NCBI GenBank assembly: GCA_024220525.1
Contig: JAMYWO010000339.1
Span: forward strand, 1-38,806
Direction: 5' to 3'
DNA length: 38,806 nt
From: Cochliopodium minus
Lineage: Eukaryota > Discosea > Himatismenida > Cochliopodiidae
A program made the translations under genes and the position numbers. The notes beneath the pieces were generated by a model. It saw only the letters and a program-made list of their open reading frames with translations, was not told the DNA's origin and did no database searches. Positions 1-9,738 of this stretch are shown one piece after another; positions within the stretch are counted from its first letter, which is position 1; every line of letters begins with the position of its first letter.

Positions 1-79
1 AATAAAAAATAAAAAATAAAAAATAAAAAATAAAAAATAAAAAATAAAAAATAAAAAATAAAAAATAAAAAAAATAATA
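1..79. repeat. (AAAAAT)n microsatellite at left edge
   Basis: Near-perfect tandem AAAAAT hexamers fill the first ~70 bases. They lie in the intron after the last visible exon (ending at 102) of a minus-strand RCC1-like gene, so the sense strand of that intron is T-rich. The same hexamer recurs at 4853-4905, 33470-33505, 35455-35563 and 38735-38806. The sequence therefore starts and ends inside this repeat, as expected where an assembly stops at a repeat it cannot cross. Confidence 0.95.
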
Positions 80-101
80 AACATAAAAAAAATAATAATA
101 C

Positions 102-942
102 CCATTTGAATTGTAACCAAAACCGTAGAGAAGAGAACTTGTGTTGAAAGGAACTAAAGACATAACTGCTCCATAATAAAGGGCTGCAGAGGCGATGACA
201 GGTTGGGGAGTTTCTACTATGTCAAATGTATCACCTGTTTTTCTTCCCAAAGATCCATTCCCACTGTCTCCAAATGATACAATGGTTCCATCCTCTTTTA
301 TGATAAAAAATAAAATGAAAAAATAAAAATAATAAAAAAAATAAAAATTCAATGAAGAAATAAAAAATTGAAATAAAAAAATAAATAATTGAAATAAAAA
401 TAAAAAATTAAAATAAATAAAATACAAAAATACAAAAATTAAGAAATAAAAATAAAAAATTAAAATGAATAAAATTAAAATACAAAAATAAAAAATTAAA
501 AATAAAATAAGAAAATAAGAAAATAAAAAATAAAAAATAAAAAATTAAAAATAAAAATAAAAATAAAATAAAATTAAAAAATAAAAATAAAAATAATGAT
601 AAAAAATTAATACTACAATAAAATGAATAAAATACCCAAATGAACATAATGTGTTTCTCCACCAGAAAACACATTAACAATTCTATTCTCAACATCAAAA
701 TTATAGTTCAAATCAACCAAATTTTTATTTACTTCATTCATTTGATACAACTTATCTTCAAAATGCTCGTTGTTATAAAGAGAAGAGAAAATGATGGTGT
801 TTTTGGAAGCGCAGATGTGGTTTATTTTTTTTCCTTGCAACTCTTTCAACAGTTTTGCTTCTTTAAAGTTGTCTCCACAAGAGAACATGTATACTTGTGA
901 GTTTTCACATAAAATGCAGAATTGGTATTGATTGTTTGCCAC
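102..942 (-). CDS. RCC1-like repeat protein, internal exons; gene runs off the left edge
   Basis: Two exons are supported. Exon 942-636 follows an acceptor in an A-run, opens with GTG-GCA-AAC (so it is not a start) and contains VYMFSCGDN. It ends at donor 635/634 in phase 1. Exon 294-102 continues in phase (G|AG) with DGTIVSFGDSGNGSLG and ends YGFGYNSNG, with the last codon split GG|. Both show the RCC1 blade pattern (hydrophobic-(W/F)-G-(D/N)-..-G). RCC1-like proteins form beta-propellers used in Ran exchange or as general scaffolds; the role here cannot be told. The missing 3' part appears to match exactly the fragment at 35209-34639 (see findings). The 5' end is unsettled: the exon at 1694-1517 is a good RCC1 blade but leaves in phase 2, while this exon needs phase 0. 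Confidence 0.75.
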
Positions 943-1516
943 CTTTTTTTTTTTTTAATATTATTTAAAATCTTTATTAAACTTTAGAAAAAATATTTTA
1001 TTATTTAAAAAAAAAAAAGATTAACTTTTATAAATAAATTAACATTAAAATTTTAATAAGTTTGATAAAAAATTAGGATAAAACAAATTAAAAAAAAATG
1101 AATAAAAAATAAAGATTAATTTAAATAAAGATTAAAACAAAAAATTTTGAACAATTAGGAAAAAAAAATTGTATCAAAAAATTAAAATAATTTAAAATAG
1201 TAAAAAAAATTAAGATTAAAATGTTTATATTTATTTTAAAAAATAAAAAAAATTTCGTGGTCCAAAAATTATAACTAAATTTTGGACTATCCATTAACAA
1301 TTTTTAAAAAATAATCAAATTTTTTCATTCAAAAAATATTAAAATTAAAACAAAACATCAAAAAAAAAAAAAAATAAAAAAAAATTATATCAATTTGGTT
1401 TGGAAAAAAAAAAATTTTACAAAAGTTATTTTTTCATTTGGCTCAAACAAAAACTTTGCTCTGTTTTTTGAATTTTTAAAGATTTCAAAAAGATTTTAAA
1501 ACAATTTTATTGTTAC

Positions 1517-1694
1517 CCAGTTTCGGGATCTATATCGCTGTGAAGAAAATAGACTTTGTTTTCGTCGGATACGAACACTGCAGAAGCGTCTCCCACACTC
1601 AATGCTACTATGTTTTTGTCCTCCAGTCCTTCTACAACCCTCAATGACTTGTCTTTTTGAGATTTGTAGTTGTCTCCCCATGCCATTATTTTTC
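1517..1694 (-). CDS. RCC1-like exon (first or internal)
   Basis: On the minus strand an exon starts after a TTTTAG acceptor at 1696/1695 and reads KIMAWGDNYKSQKD, then VALSVGDASAVFVSDENKVY, a textbook RCC1 blade. It contains an ATG at 1686 that could be a start. It ends either at GG|GTAACA (1517) or, read through, at a TAA three bases later. Neither choice joins in frame to the exon at 942, since phase 2 meets phase 0, so it may be the last exon of a separate short gene or there may be an indel in the A-run before 942. It would join in phase to the ORF at 2358 only if that exon ended at a G|GC donor. Confidence 0.6.
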
Positions 1695-2139
1695 CTAAAA
1701 GAATTAACTTTATTATCCTGATACAATTTCAAATTTTATTTTTAAATTAAATTTTAAAACACGAAATTTTGGAAATTTTTGTTAACGAACAAATGGTTTG
1801 TGTTACAAATATTTATAATATGTTTTTATGAATATTCAGAAATTTCTTTTCATCAAATTTTCGAGATCTATTTATTTCAAGGATTATTCATGATTGATCT
1901 CCTTGATAAATTCTATTGAGAATTTATCTGAGCCAAAAATATATTGATATATCTCAACATAAAAAACCTTTTGATCAATTAGATCCAAATTATAGTAATG
2001 CAATTTAAATAGATCCTTTATCTATACTATTACATATGTTACATATATTCATTTCTCCATTATAAATTCTATTTTTGGAAATTTTGGAGATTGTGAAATG
2101 TATATCCTTTAAAGCTTTATTTGTAAAGGTTTTATAATA

Positions 2140-2358
2140 TTAGTGATAGATGCCAATAGAAAACAATATAATATTCCCTTTTTTAAAATCGAAAAGTAAA
2201 TTTTTGCCTTCTTTATTTATTCCATACGTTGTGCATGAAATCGTTGAAATGGATGGGATTAATTCCAGCTTTTCTTTCGTCAATTTGAACTTTCCATTCT
2301 CATAATATTCTGCACATTTTTTCTTTTCCAAATTTTTATTTGCAGCTTGATCTGCCAT
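2140..2358 (-). CDS. Hypothetical ORF, possible first exon of the RCC1-like gene
   Basis: A 72-codon minus-strand ORF starts with ATG at 2358, right after a long A-run, and ends at TAA. It begins MADQAANKNLEKKK and contains ISCTTYGINKEG and KKGNIILFSIG, which resemble the second half of an RCC1 blade (a GNI-LFSIG strand) without a clear GD/GN signature. No GT donor lies in a phase that would join it to the exon at 1694. A G|GC boundary at 2154 would do so (SIG then KIMAWGDN) but is not supported by the usual GC-donor context. It is either a small separate gene or an exon of the neighbouring RCC1 gene. Confidence 0.4.
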   Translation of the reverse strand: MADQAANKNLEKKKCAEYYENGKFKLTKEKLELIPSISTISCTTYGINKEGKNLLFDFKKGNIILFSIGIYH

Positions 2359-2816
2359 TTTTTTTTTTTTTTTAATATATCAAATAGCTATAATTCGAGA
2401 AAGGTATGTTCTCAAATAGATTTATCTTTTATGTTTATATCTATGTTTAATATCTTTGAAATATAAATTTATTAATTTAATAAATAAATACGTAGAAATC
2501 TCTAAATAGATATTTATCAATGCTTTCAAATTTAGAAATTTCTAGTATTAGTATGATACTCACTGAATTTTATATACATTCGTGGTAAATAAAATTATAA
2601 GACGTGCTTGTTTATTTTTTATTTTTTTTTGAAACAGTTGGGGCTTTAATGATAAAAAGGATAGGCATTAAATGAAAAATGGATCATCACTGAAATTCTA
2701 TAAAGGAGTGGGTGTACACTTGCAGTCCTTTTGTGATAAAAAAATTTAAATTAAAAATCAAAATTGAGAAAATAATAAAAAAATAAAATAAAAAAAAAAA
2801 TCAAACTAAAAAGACA
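2359..2816. other. Intergenic region between divergent genes
   Basis: About 460 bases lie between the ATG at 2358 (minus) and the BTA1 ATG at 2817 (plus). The part 2630-2735 is less AT-rich than the rest and contains a small potential hairpin: AAAGGA at 2702-2707 pairs with TCCTTT at 2726-2731. No open frame or tRNA-like structure is seen. It presumably carries the promoters of both genes. Confidence 0.5.
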
Positions 2817-5800
2817 ATGCACGTAATATTGGAAAGTATAGTGATTGGATTCCTCGCGATATTTCTCGCAATACAAAGAATTATAGAGATAATAGTTCAT
2901 TTCTCAGTCCAAAAGATCTTAGATCATCTTCTCAGTAATAATATAGTGTATAATGTAGCTGTCGAAGATCCAAGACAAGATAAAGAAATATTAAATATAC
3001 AAAACGATGATGTAATTGCAATGATAACAACAGGTAAAATATTAAATCAAAATACAAAGAGGATATAAAAAAAATAAAGAATGGATCAATTATGATACAT
3101 TCACAATTCGATTGATCATACCATTTTCCTATCATAATCTTATTATTATTATTTTTTTGAAATTATATTGATAAATCTTCCTTATGTAGGATCATGTAAT
3201 GTATTGGATAGAGCAATAGATAATCCAAAACACATCTACGCAATAGATTATAACAAAAATCAAAACAGCTTGTTGGAATTGAGACTTGCCTGCATCAAAA
3301 ATCTGGAATACGAAGAAATGTGGCAGATATGGGGAGATAAACAAGACACAGAATTCTTCCAAAAAGTATATGAATCAAGAATCAAGAAGGATCTCTCAAT
3401 GCATGCAAGAAATTTCTGGGATAAAAACTGGAAGAATCTGAAAGATTGGCATTACTACGGAAGCGTAGGATCCACCATCAAAATTTTCCTCAAAATGTTC
3501 TGCTTGTTGGGATTGGGAGATTTCTTCAAGAAAATCACTGAGAGCACCTGCACCTTCGAGCAACAAAAACAAGAGTACGAGAAGATCAAACCAAGATTCA
3601 AAACTTTGTGCCAGGTCAGCTGGGCTACTGTTCATCTTGTCGCTCCATTTTTGGGTGTACCTCCACGTCAATTATCCATCATTGAGGGTATTTTTTTTTG
3701 TTTTGAAATTTTTTTAATCTTTTCTTCAATTTAAATTTTTGATTGAATTGAATTTGTTTACATTCATTTTTTATAAAACTTCTAATTTAAAATTCCTTTA
3801 TTATTTTTATTTCTCTTTTTTTCCAAACTGAAATCTGTTTTTTTTTCATCTTTTTCATTACAAATCAAAAAAAAAATTTTCTTTCATTAACCTCATGAAT
3901 TTTTAATTAGGAAATTTAATGTTTAATATGTTCGAACACATCTTTAACAACACTCATTTGGCAAGTGAAAATTACATTGTATTTGCATATTCAAAGGGAA
4001 ACTATATCAAAGGCAAATAATTTTTATTTCGCGATTTTTTTTTTTGTCATTATTAATTTTTTTTTTTATTTTCTTTTAGAATCATGTCCTAGATATTTGA
4101 CTCCTGAAGGATTCTCCACTCTCAAAAAAAATCTCAAACAAAACCCAAACATGATTTCCATTCACACTTCCATGTTGTCCGATGTTTTGACCAAGGAAGT
4201 CAAAGACGAAGAGTTGACTGTCGCTATTTTATTAGATTCTATGGATTGGTACTTTTGAACTAATTTTTTAAAAAATTTTAATTTCTTGATGAGAAATTTC
4301 TACAACTCATTTGTTATATTTACAAATCTTCAACTTTTATTCATTTTAGATTTTTTTGAATATTTTACTAATTTTATTTTCAAATTTAAAATGTTTTTAA
4401 TTTTTAATTTTTTCTTTTTAAAGTTTTTTTAAATATTTTTTAATTTCAATTTTAAATTTATTGTTAAATTTTAAAATTTCTTCTAATTACTTTTTTTTTT
4501 CAAAAAAAAGGATGAATGATAACATGGTTAAATCTCAACTCCAAATTTTAAAACAAAAGCTCCACCCAACCAAAGGAAGAATTCTCTTCAGATCAGCAAG
4601 CTCAGTCCTCACCCACCCTGACCTCGTTTCCTCTTTGGAGTATGAAACAGAGTTGGTAGATGAAGTCAAAAGAAAAATACCTTGTTTGTTAGGTAAAAAT
4701 AAAATAATCATTTTTTTTGAATAATTAAAATTATTACTTATTTTTTATTTTATTTTATTTTTTACTTATTTTATTTTTTATTTTTTATTTTTATTTTTAT
4801 TTTTATTTTTATTTCATTTTCAATTATTTTTTATTTTTTATTTTATTTTTTACTTTTATTTTTTATTTTTTATTTTTTATTTTTTATTTTTTATTTTTTA
4901 TTTTAATTCATTTTTATTCTTACATTTATAATTTAATTTTATTTTTATTTTTATTTTTCACTCTATTTTTCGTCTTAATCTCTTTCTTTTTAGGATCTTA
5001 TCCTGGAACCTTCTTGGGTCGCTTCAACAACAAAAAAAGTTCGGATATCGCCAACATGCCTTTCCCTAACAACACCCTCGTCGACGATTTAAGAGTTTTC
5101 AAACAAATGTATTTTGGAAAACTTTCTGGAACCAAAGAAGAACAAGAAGTAAATATTCAAAGAATTTGCTTATATTTTTTTATTGTTTTTATTTTATTTT
5201 TTATAAAAGTTTTTATTTTAGATTTAATTTTAATTTTAATTATTTATTTTATATTTCAATTATTTATTATTTAAAGATTTAATTTTAATTCATTTTTAAA
5301 TTTTTGATTTTTGATTATTACTTAATTAAATTATTGTTTATTTTAATTTTTTATTTTAATTTATTATTTTCATTTAAATTTTAATTAATTATGTTTTATT
5401 TTATTTTTTCCCAAAAGAAAAGATTGGAGTCTTTCTACAAGTTGCAAGCAGACAAATATGACGGATACCGCCAATACATGTTGCACGGAAGATCCGCAAT
5501 GGTTTCCTCCATCCCTCTCGACGAATCCAATCCTATTGTATGGGCTGGTAAATATTTTTTTTTTTTATTTTTTATTTTTATTTTATTTTTTTATAATTTT
5601 ATTTCAAATTTTTATTATTTATTTTTTTCATCATTGAATGTTAATTTTAAATAATTTTTTTTTGTGGATTTTCCAAATTATTATTTCAAATTTTTATCAT
5701 TAAATGTCTTTTAATTTTATTTTCAATTTTATTTTTATTGTTTTTATTTTATTTTTATTATTTTATATTTTATTATTTTTTTACTTTTTATTTTACATTT

Positions 5801-5825
5801 TTGTTTTGTTTATTTTTATTGTTTT

Positions 5826-5856
<31 letters not shown>

Positions 5857-6819
5857 TTTTATTTTTTTGAATTTGTTCTATCCATTTATTATTTATTTTT
5901 TATTATTTATTTTTTATTTTTTCATTATTCAGATTTTGGATGTGGTACTGGTTCCAACTTTGAGTTGATCGACAAAAAATACATCAAAAAAATCTACGGT
6001 ATCGACTTGTGCCAATCCCTCTTGGAAGTTGCAAAAGAAAGAATCAACAGAATGAAGATCTCCGACAAAGTAAAAAAAAAAAAAAAATTTTTGATTTTTC
6101 TAATTTATTTTTATTTTATTTATTTTTTATTTTTAAATTTTTAATTTAATTTTTATTTTAATTTTTATTTAATTTTATTTTTTTTAAAAAAAACTTTTGT
6201 TAGGTTGAACTCATCAAAGCAGATGCTTCTAAGGATATCAAGGGAATCAAGGAGAACAGTGTTGATGTCATCACCTTTTCCTACAGTCTCACCATGATCC
6301 CTGACTGGAAGGCAAGTTTACAAGGTAAACAGAAACATAAACATTTAAAAAAAAAATTAATAAATCAATAAAAAATATATTTAAAATAAAAATTTAAATA
6401 ATTAAATTAATTTAAATGAAAAAAAATGAAAAAAAATGTAAAATAATAAAAAAAAATGAAACAAAAATAAAAATATTTCTTTATTGATAGTTGCGCTCAG
6501 ATTGTTGAAGCCAGGAGGATACTTGGCAATCTCCGACTTCACTGTCGACCCAAACCACTCTTCCTACTCCAACTTCTTCTGGAAGTCCTCTTTTTCCCGC
6601 GACTACGTCCACCTCAACCCTGAACACAAGTCATATTTGCAAAAAATCGTTGAACCTAAAATGTATTTTATTGGTGAAGGGGTAAAAAAAAAATAATTTT
6701 TTTTTGTATTTTTTAATAAATTTTTTTTTTTAAAAAAAATTTTTTTTTTAAAGGGTTTTCCTTACATCCCTTTCCTTAAAGCTCCTTACCATGTTTTTTT
6801 GGGACAAAAGAGAAATTAA
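2817..6819 (+). CDS. BTA1: Betaine-lipid (DGTS) synthase, BtaA-BtaB fusion
   Basis: Bifunctional enzyme of betaine-lipid synthesis: the BtaA half moves the 3-amino-3-carboxypropyl group of S-adenosylmethionine onto diacylglycerol, and the BtaB half methylates the amine three times to give DGTS, a phosphorus-free membrane lipid. Eleven exons join without any frame conflict (1968 bases, 655 aa): 2817-3033, 3190-3687, 3911-4012, 4080-4248, 4511-4692, 4994-5148, 5418-5547, 5933-6069, 6204-6324, 6491-6681, 6754-6819. A hydrophobic N-terminal segment (about residues 8-28) precedes the BtaA part (VAVEDPRQDKE, GSCNVLD, YAIDYNKNQNSLLELRL, SCPRYLTPEGF, LLDSMDWM). The BtaB part has YDGYRQYMLHGR, the SAM-binding DFGCGTGSNFEL (about 485-496), SYSLTMIPDW and LLKPGGYLAISDF. 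Order is BtaA then BtaB. One intron needs a GC donor. It ends 88 bases from the convergent ankyrin-like gene. Confidence 0.92.
4013..4079 (+). other. GC-AG intron in BTA1
   Basis: Intron 3 of BTA1 starts GCAAAT after AAAG and ends TTTTAG. Using it keeps the frame (G|AA) and joins GNYIK to ESCPRYLTPEGF. The only GT nearby (4 bases into 3961-3970) would delete ENYIVFAYSKGNYIK. The context AG|GCAA resembles the usual context of natural GC-AG introns. Confidence 0.75.
4735..4990. repeat. T-rich (ATTTTT)n and (TTTTA)n intronic repeats
   Basis: Intron 5 of BTA1 is almost entirely T with spaced A, including perfect ATTTTT hexamers at about 4853-4905. The sense strand is T-rich, as in most introns of the window. 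Confidence 0.85.
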
Positions 6820-6907
6820 ATCTTTTTTTGAAAGAAATTAAATTATTAAAAAACTTTTTTATTTTTAATTTTTATTTTTATTTTTGATTTCATTCAGATT
6901 TAAAGAT

Positions 6908-7917
6908 TTAATTTGCTTTTTTGTTTTCAAAATGCTTTTGCAACTCTTGTAAAGAAGAGTGAAATTGATTATAAAGTAATGATATTTTTTGTAGATTCTC
7001 CTTATCTTGGTCAAAGTAAGTGAAGATAATTCTGACAAGATATTTAGGGATCCTTGTCTTCAAAGTTAAATTTTTAAAACACAAAAGGAGAGTGAATAGT
7101 TTTCTTTTGTAGGAAAGAGGAAAGAGATGATGATTTTCAATATTCCAAATTGTTCCTCCATTATCTAAGTACTGGGTCAAATAGATAGCATCTATCTTTC
7201 CAATAAGAAACCTAAACTCATCGTAACTATAACTAATTTCACCATAATTAAAAACAATTTCTATGAATGAATTTAAACAATTAGTTTTTTTTTTGTAATG
7301 GTGAGAAAAATCATAATGATGTGCCATTAAAAAGAGATTATGTTTTCCATTTTCTTCAATGTTTTCTTCAAGTCTGTAGTATTTTTTACAACATTTACAT
7401 TGACGTACATGCTTAAACAAATTTAAATCACCTCCATAATCAATTAGCATTTGAACAATCTCAAATTTTGTCTCAAACATTTCCAATTCAAATGCCAAGT
7501 GTAAAATTGTTCCGTTCGTTGAATCTTTTTTATGATTTGGATTTGCTTTTTTTTTCAACAAAAACAAAATGTTTTCTTTTGTTGCTTTATGGGTAGATAA
7601 CAACATTCTTGTGAAATAATTTACATCCCCTTTTCTCTTTAAAACTGACTTCAAAATTTTTGTTTTTCCAATATTTTCATCAAAATTTCTTTTCAAAAAA
7701 AAAAATCAGAATTATTTTTCAAAATAAAAAAAAAAAAATTTTACAAATATAAACTGTGCTGAAATTTTTCTTCTTGATTTTGGTAATTTTCCAAATGATT
7801 TCTTCCATATGATTCCTCTCGATGATGGTAATATTCTCTGATATCACCTTCTATATCAATCATCTCTTGTTCCGCATTTATTTTTCTATTTTTGGATTTA
7901 TTTTTCTTTATTTTCAT
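6908..7917 (-). CDS. Ankyrin-like repeat protein with C-terminal W..H..FP...LLC...PK motif
   Basis: Two exons: 7917-7745 (ATG, MKIKKNKSKNRK, lysine-rich then acidic) and 7688-6908, joined in phase (TT|A) to give 317 aa. The middle holds ankyrin-like repeats: LLLKKKANPN followed by TNGTILHLAFELEMFE, then IVQMLIDYGGDLNLF, fitting the G-T-xLHxA and xxLLxxGAdxN pattern. A CKCCKKYY cluster follows and could bind a metal, but this is not established. The C-terminus (about residues 245-295) reads IWNIENHHLFP...LFTLLLCFKNL...IPKYLVRIIFTYF. The RCC1 fragment at 34639 shows the same layout. Ankyrin proteins bind partners, and a SOCS/F-box-like tail would suggest a ubiquitin-ligase adaptor, which is inference only. 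The shorter reading that starts at the TTG of exon 2 has no ATG, so the two-exon model is preferred. Confidence 0.8.
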
Positions 7918-8060
7918 TTTTTATTTTTTATTTTTCAATCAAAAAAAAAGATTTATTAAAAATGAATTCAATTTAAGAACTAAAAAAAAAAAAAAAATTT
8001 TTGGGTCAAGAAAATAAATTTTCTTTTTTTTTTGCAAGTGATCGAAAACAAAAGTTTTAA
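7918..8060. other. Short intergenic gap
   Basis: About 140 bases of A/T runs lie between the ATG of the ankyrin-like gene and the stop of the next minus-strand gene. No frame or motif is seen. It should hold the promoter of the former and the 3' end of the latter. Confidence 0.5.
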
Positions 8061-8791
8061 TTAATTTTCGTTTTCAACAGATTCATTTCTTCCAAGTCTT
8101 GGAGCTAAGAAAAAAAAAATGTAAAATTAAAAGATTAAAAAATGAAAAATAAAACAAAAAAATATGAAATAAAAATAAACAATATTTTAAAATAAATAAT
8201 AAATAAAAAAATAAATGAAGAAAATAATTAAAATTTTACAAAAAACTTTTTCCAATCCTTTTTGGTTGTAGTCAAAAGTATCTTCCTCATCATTGACATT
8301 GTACAAAGCGTTGAGGTCTTGATTTTCAGGCAAAATGGGAGGTTTCATCTCCCTGACAAGAGCCCAAGAAACTATTATTTCAAAAATAAATAAAAAATAA
8401 ATAAAATAAAAATAAAAAAATAAAATATAAAATAAAATATAAAATAAAATAAAAATAAAAAAATAAAATATAAAATAAAATATAAAATAAAATAAAAATA
8501 AAAAAATAAAAATAAAAAATAATAATAATAAATAATAAATAATAAAAATAAAAAAAAAACAAANATGATAAATGATTTCCAATGAGTTGATAAATAAATG
8601 AGAAGTTTTCTTTGAGAAACAACCAAGAGGCAATTTTTTTTTTAAATATTTTATAACAAAAAAATGGACAAAAAAATTTTTAAACTACAACCTCTTCCCT
8701 CTGGATGATTCACTTTACAATTTTTAAAAAATTTCAGAATTAGAAATAACAAGACCAATAAACACGAGTTGTCATAATTGATAAAAAACCC
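8061..8791 (-). CDS. Unidentified membrane protein, 3' exons
   Basis: Four minus-strand exons join in consistent phase: 8791-8692, 8609-8565, 8371-8240 and 8104-8061 (stop TAA). The first holds one strongly hydrophobic segment (SCLLVLLFLILKFF) followed by KNCKVNHPEGRG. Then come NFSFIYQLIGNHLS, SWALVREMKPPILPENQDL, an acidic stretch DEEDTFDYNQKGLEKVF and the tail SPRLGRNESVENEN. A single-pass helix or the last helix of a multi-pass receptor or transporter with a cytoplasmic tail fits; I do not recognise the family. The donor of the second exon falls on the ambiguous base at 8564. A possible additional upstream exon starts near 8930 (ENYSHKTLTKTVSEF), but the 5' end was not found. Confidence 0.5.
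8395..8560. repeat. A-rich imperfect tandem repeat in an intron, with one undetermined base
   Basis: The intron between 8565 and 8371 is an A-rich simple repeat in which a ~40-base block of ATAAAATATAAAATAAAA type is repeated about twice. The single N of the window lies next to it at 8564, where the donor GT is expected on the minus strand. Confidence 0.7.
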
Positions 8792-9375
8792 CTTTTAAAA
8801 ATAATAAATATTTTTGAAAAAAAACAAAAAAAAAAATTTCTTCTTTTATTTTATTTTAGTTAAACATATAGTTTTTTGATAGAACAAATTCACTGACAGT
8901 TTTTGTTAGTGTTTTGTGAGAATAATTCTCCTGTTTACAAGAAAAGTTGTTAAAAAGATAACGATGTAAAAAAATTGAAGAAAAAAAAAAGGGTTTTGAT
9001 GTGATAAAAAAATTTAATTCAAATTTAAAGATCGAAAAAATTTTTGATAAATTACATTACAACCATTTTTCCACTTATTTTTTGAAAGAACCATTTTGAA
9101 ATATCATCTGTATTTCAATGAAAAATTATAAAAAATTTTAAAATTTATATAAAAAAAAATTACAAAAAGTAATCACGAAGGATAAAGAATAAAATCTTGC
9201 ATTCCCTAATGAAGATTCAAATTATTATTCAAAAGTGAATTGTTTACAATTTGATCAAAATGCTGATAAAGTGAAGGAATAAAAATAAATAAAATAAAAA
9301 AATATGAAATGAAATGAAATAAAAAAAAAAGAAGAATAATAAAAACATTTTTAAACTGTATCTATTTTCATCAGA
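8792..9375. other. Stretch without a resolved gene
   Basis: Between the membrane-protein exons and 9376 the sequence is AT-rich with short open pieces. One minus-strand piece near 8890-8930 follows a good pyrimidine-rich acceptor and may be a further exon of the membrane protein. I see no start codon, repeat or RNA gene that can be supported. Confidence 0.4.
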
Positions 9376-9510
9376 TTAATTCAATTTGTAACCTTGTTTT
9401 GATGAGATAAAGGAAGTAGAAAGAGCAGAAACAGTGGAAGACAAGGTGCCACACAAATCACTGTTTAAGGGATCAAGTTCCATTGCATAAATCAGTTTCT
9501 TTTCTTTAAA
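9376..9510 (-). CDS. Possible terminal exon of an unknown gene
   Basis: On the minus strand a pyrimidine-rich tract ending TTCTAAG is followed by 44 open codons (LIYAMELDPLNSDLCGTLSS, then serine- and threonine-rich, ending QGYKLN) and TAA. A GTAAGT donor lies upstream at 9705. The opposite strand is also open for ~28 codons (EIKEVERAETVEDKVPHK), so the coding strand is uncertain. No family is recognised. Confidence 0.3.
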   Translation of the reverse strand, partial: FKEKKLIYAMELDPLNSDLCGTLSSTVSALSTSFISSKQGYKLN

Positions 9511-9738
9511 CTTAGAACGAAATGGGACAAAAATAAAGATTCCATGCAATGAAATTTAATTTTTTCTATGAAAAGGTGAAAAATATTTTTAAAAAAAAAC
9601 AAAATATTATTAAAATTCTTATAAAGAAACAAATTTGAAAATAATTTGAAATCAATACTTTCATTTGGAAGAACATATTTTTTAATATTTGACTTACTTA
9701 GTAAAAAATTTTTACGAAATTTCATTTATTTCAAAAAG

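Noticed and set aside
408-698. 96-codon minus-strand ORF of almost only F, L, I, Y
   Set aside because: Translation of a T-rich intron; overlaps the intron between the RCC1 exons at 636 and 294.
1259-1288. Hairpin GTCCAAAA ... TTTTGGAC
   Set aside because: Isolated short palindrome in non-coding AT-rich DNA with no associated gene or T-tract pattern.
2655-2700. C/D-box snoRNA (ATGATAA ... CTGA)
   Set aside because: The C box does not match the consensus, there is no closing stem and no known target; chance is likely in AT-rich DNA.
5704-6144. 146-codon ORF rich in F/L/Y
   Set aside because: Mostly BTA1 intron 7 read through; only the part from 5933 to 6069 is coding.
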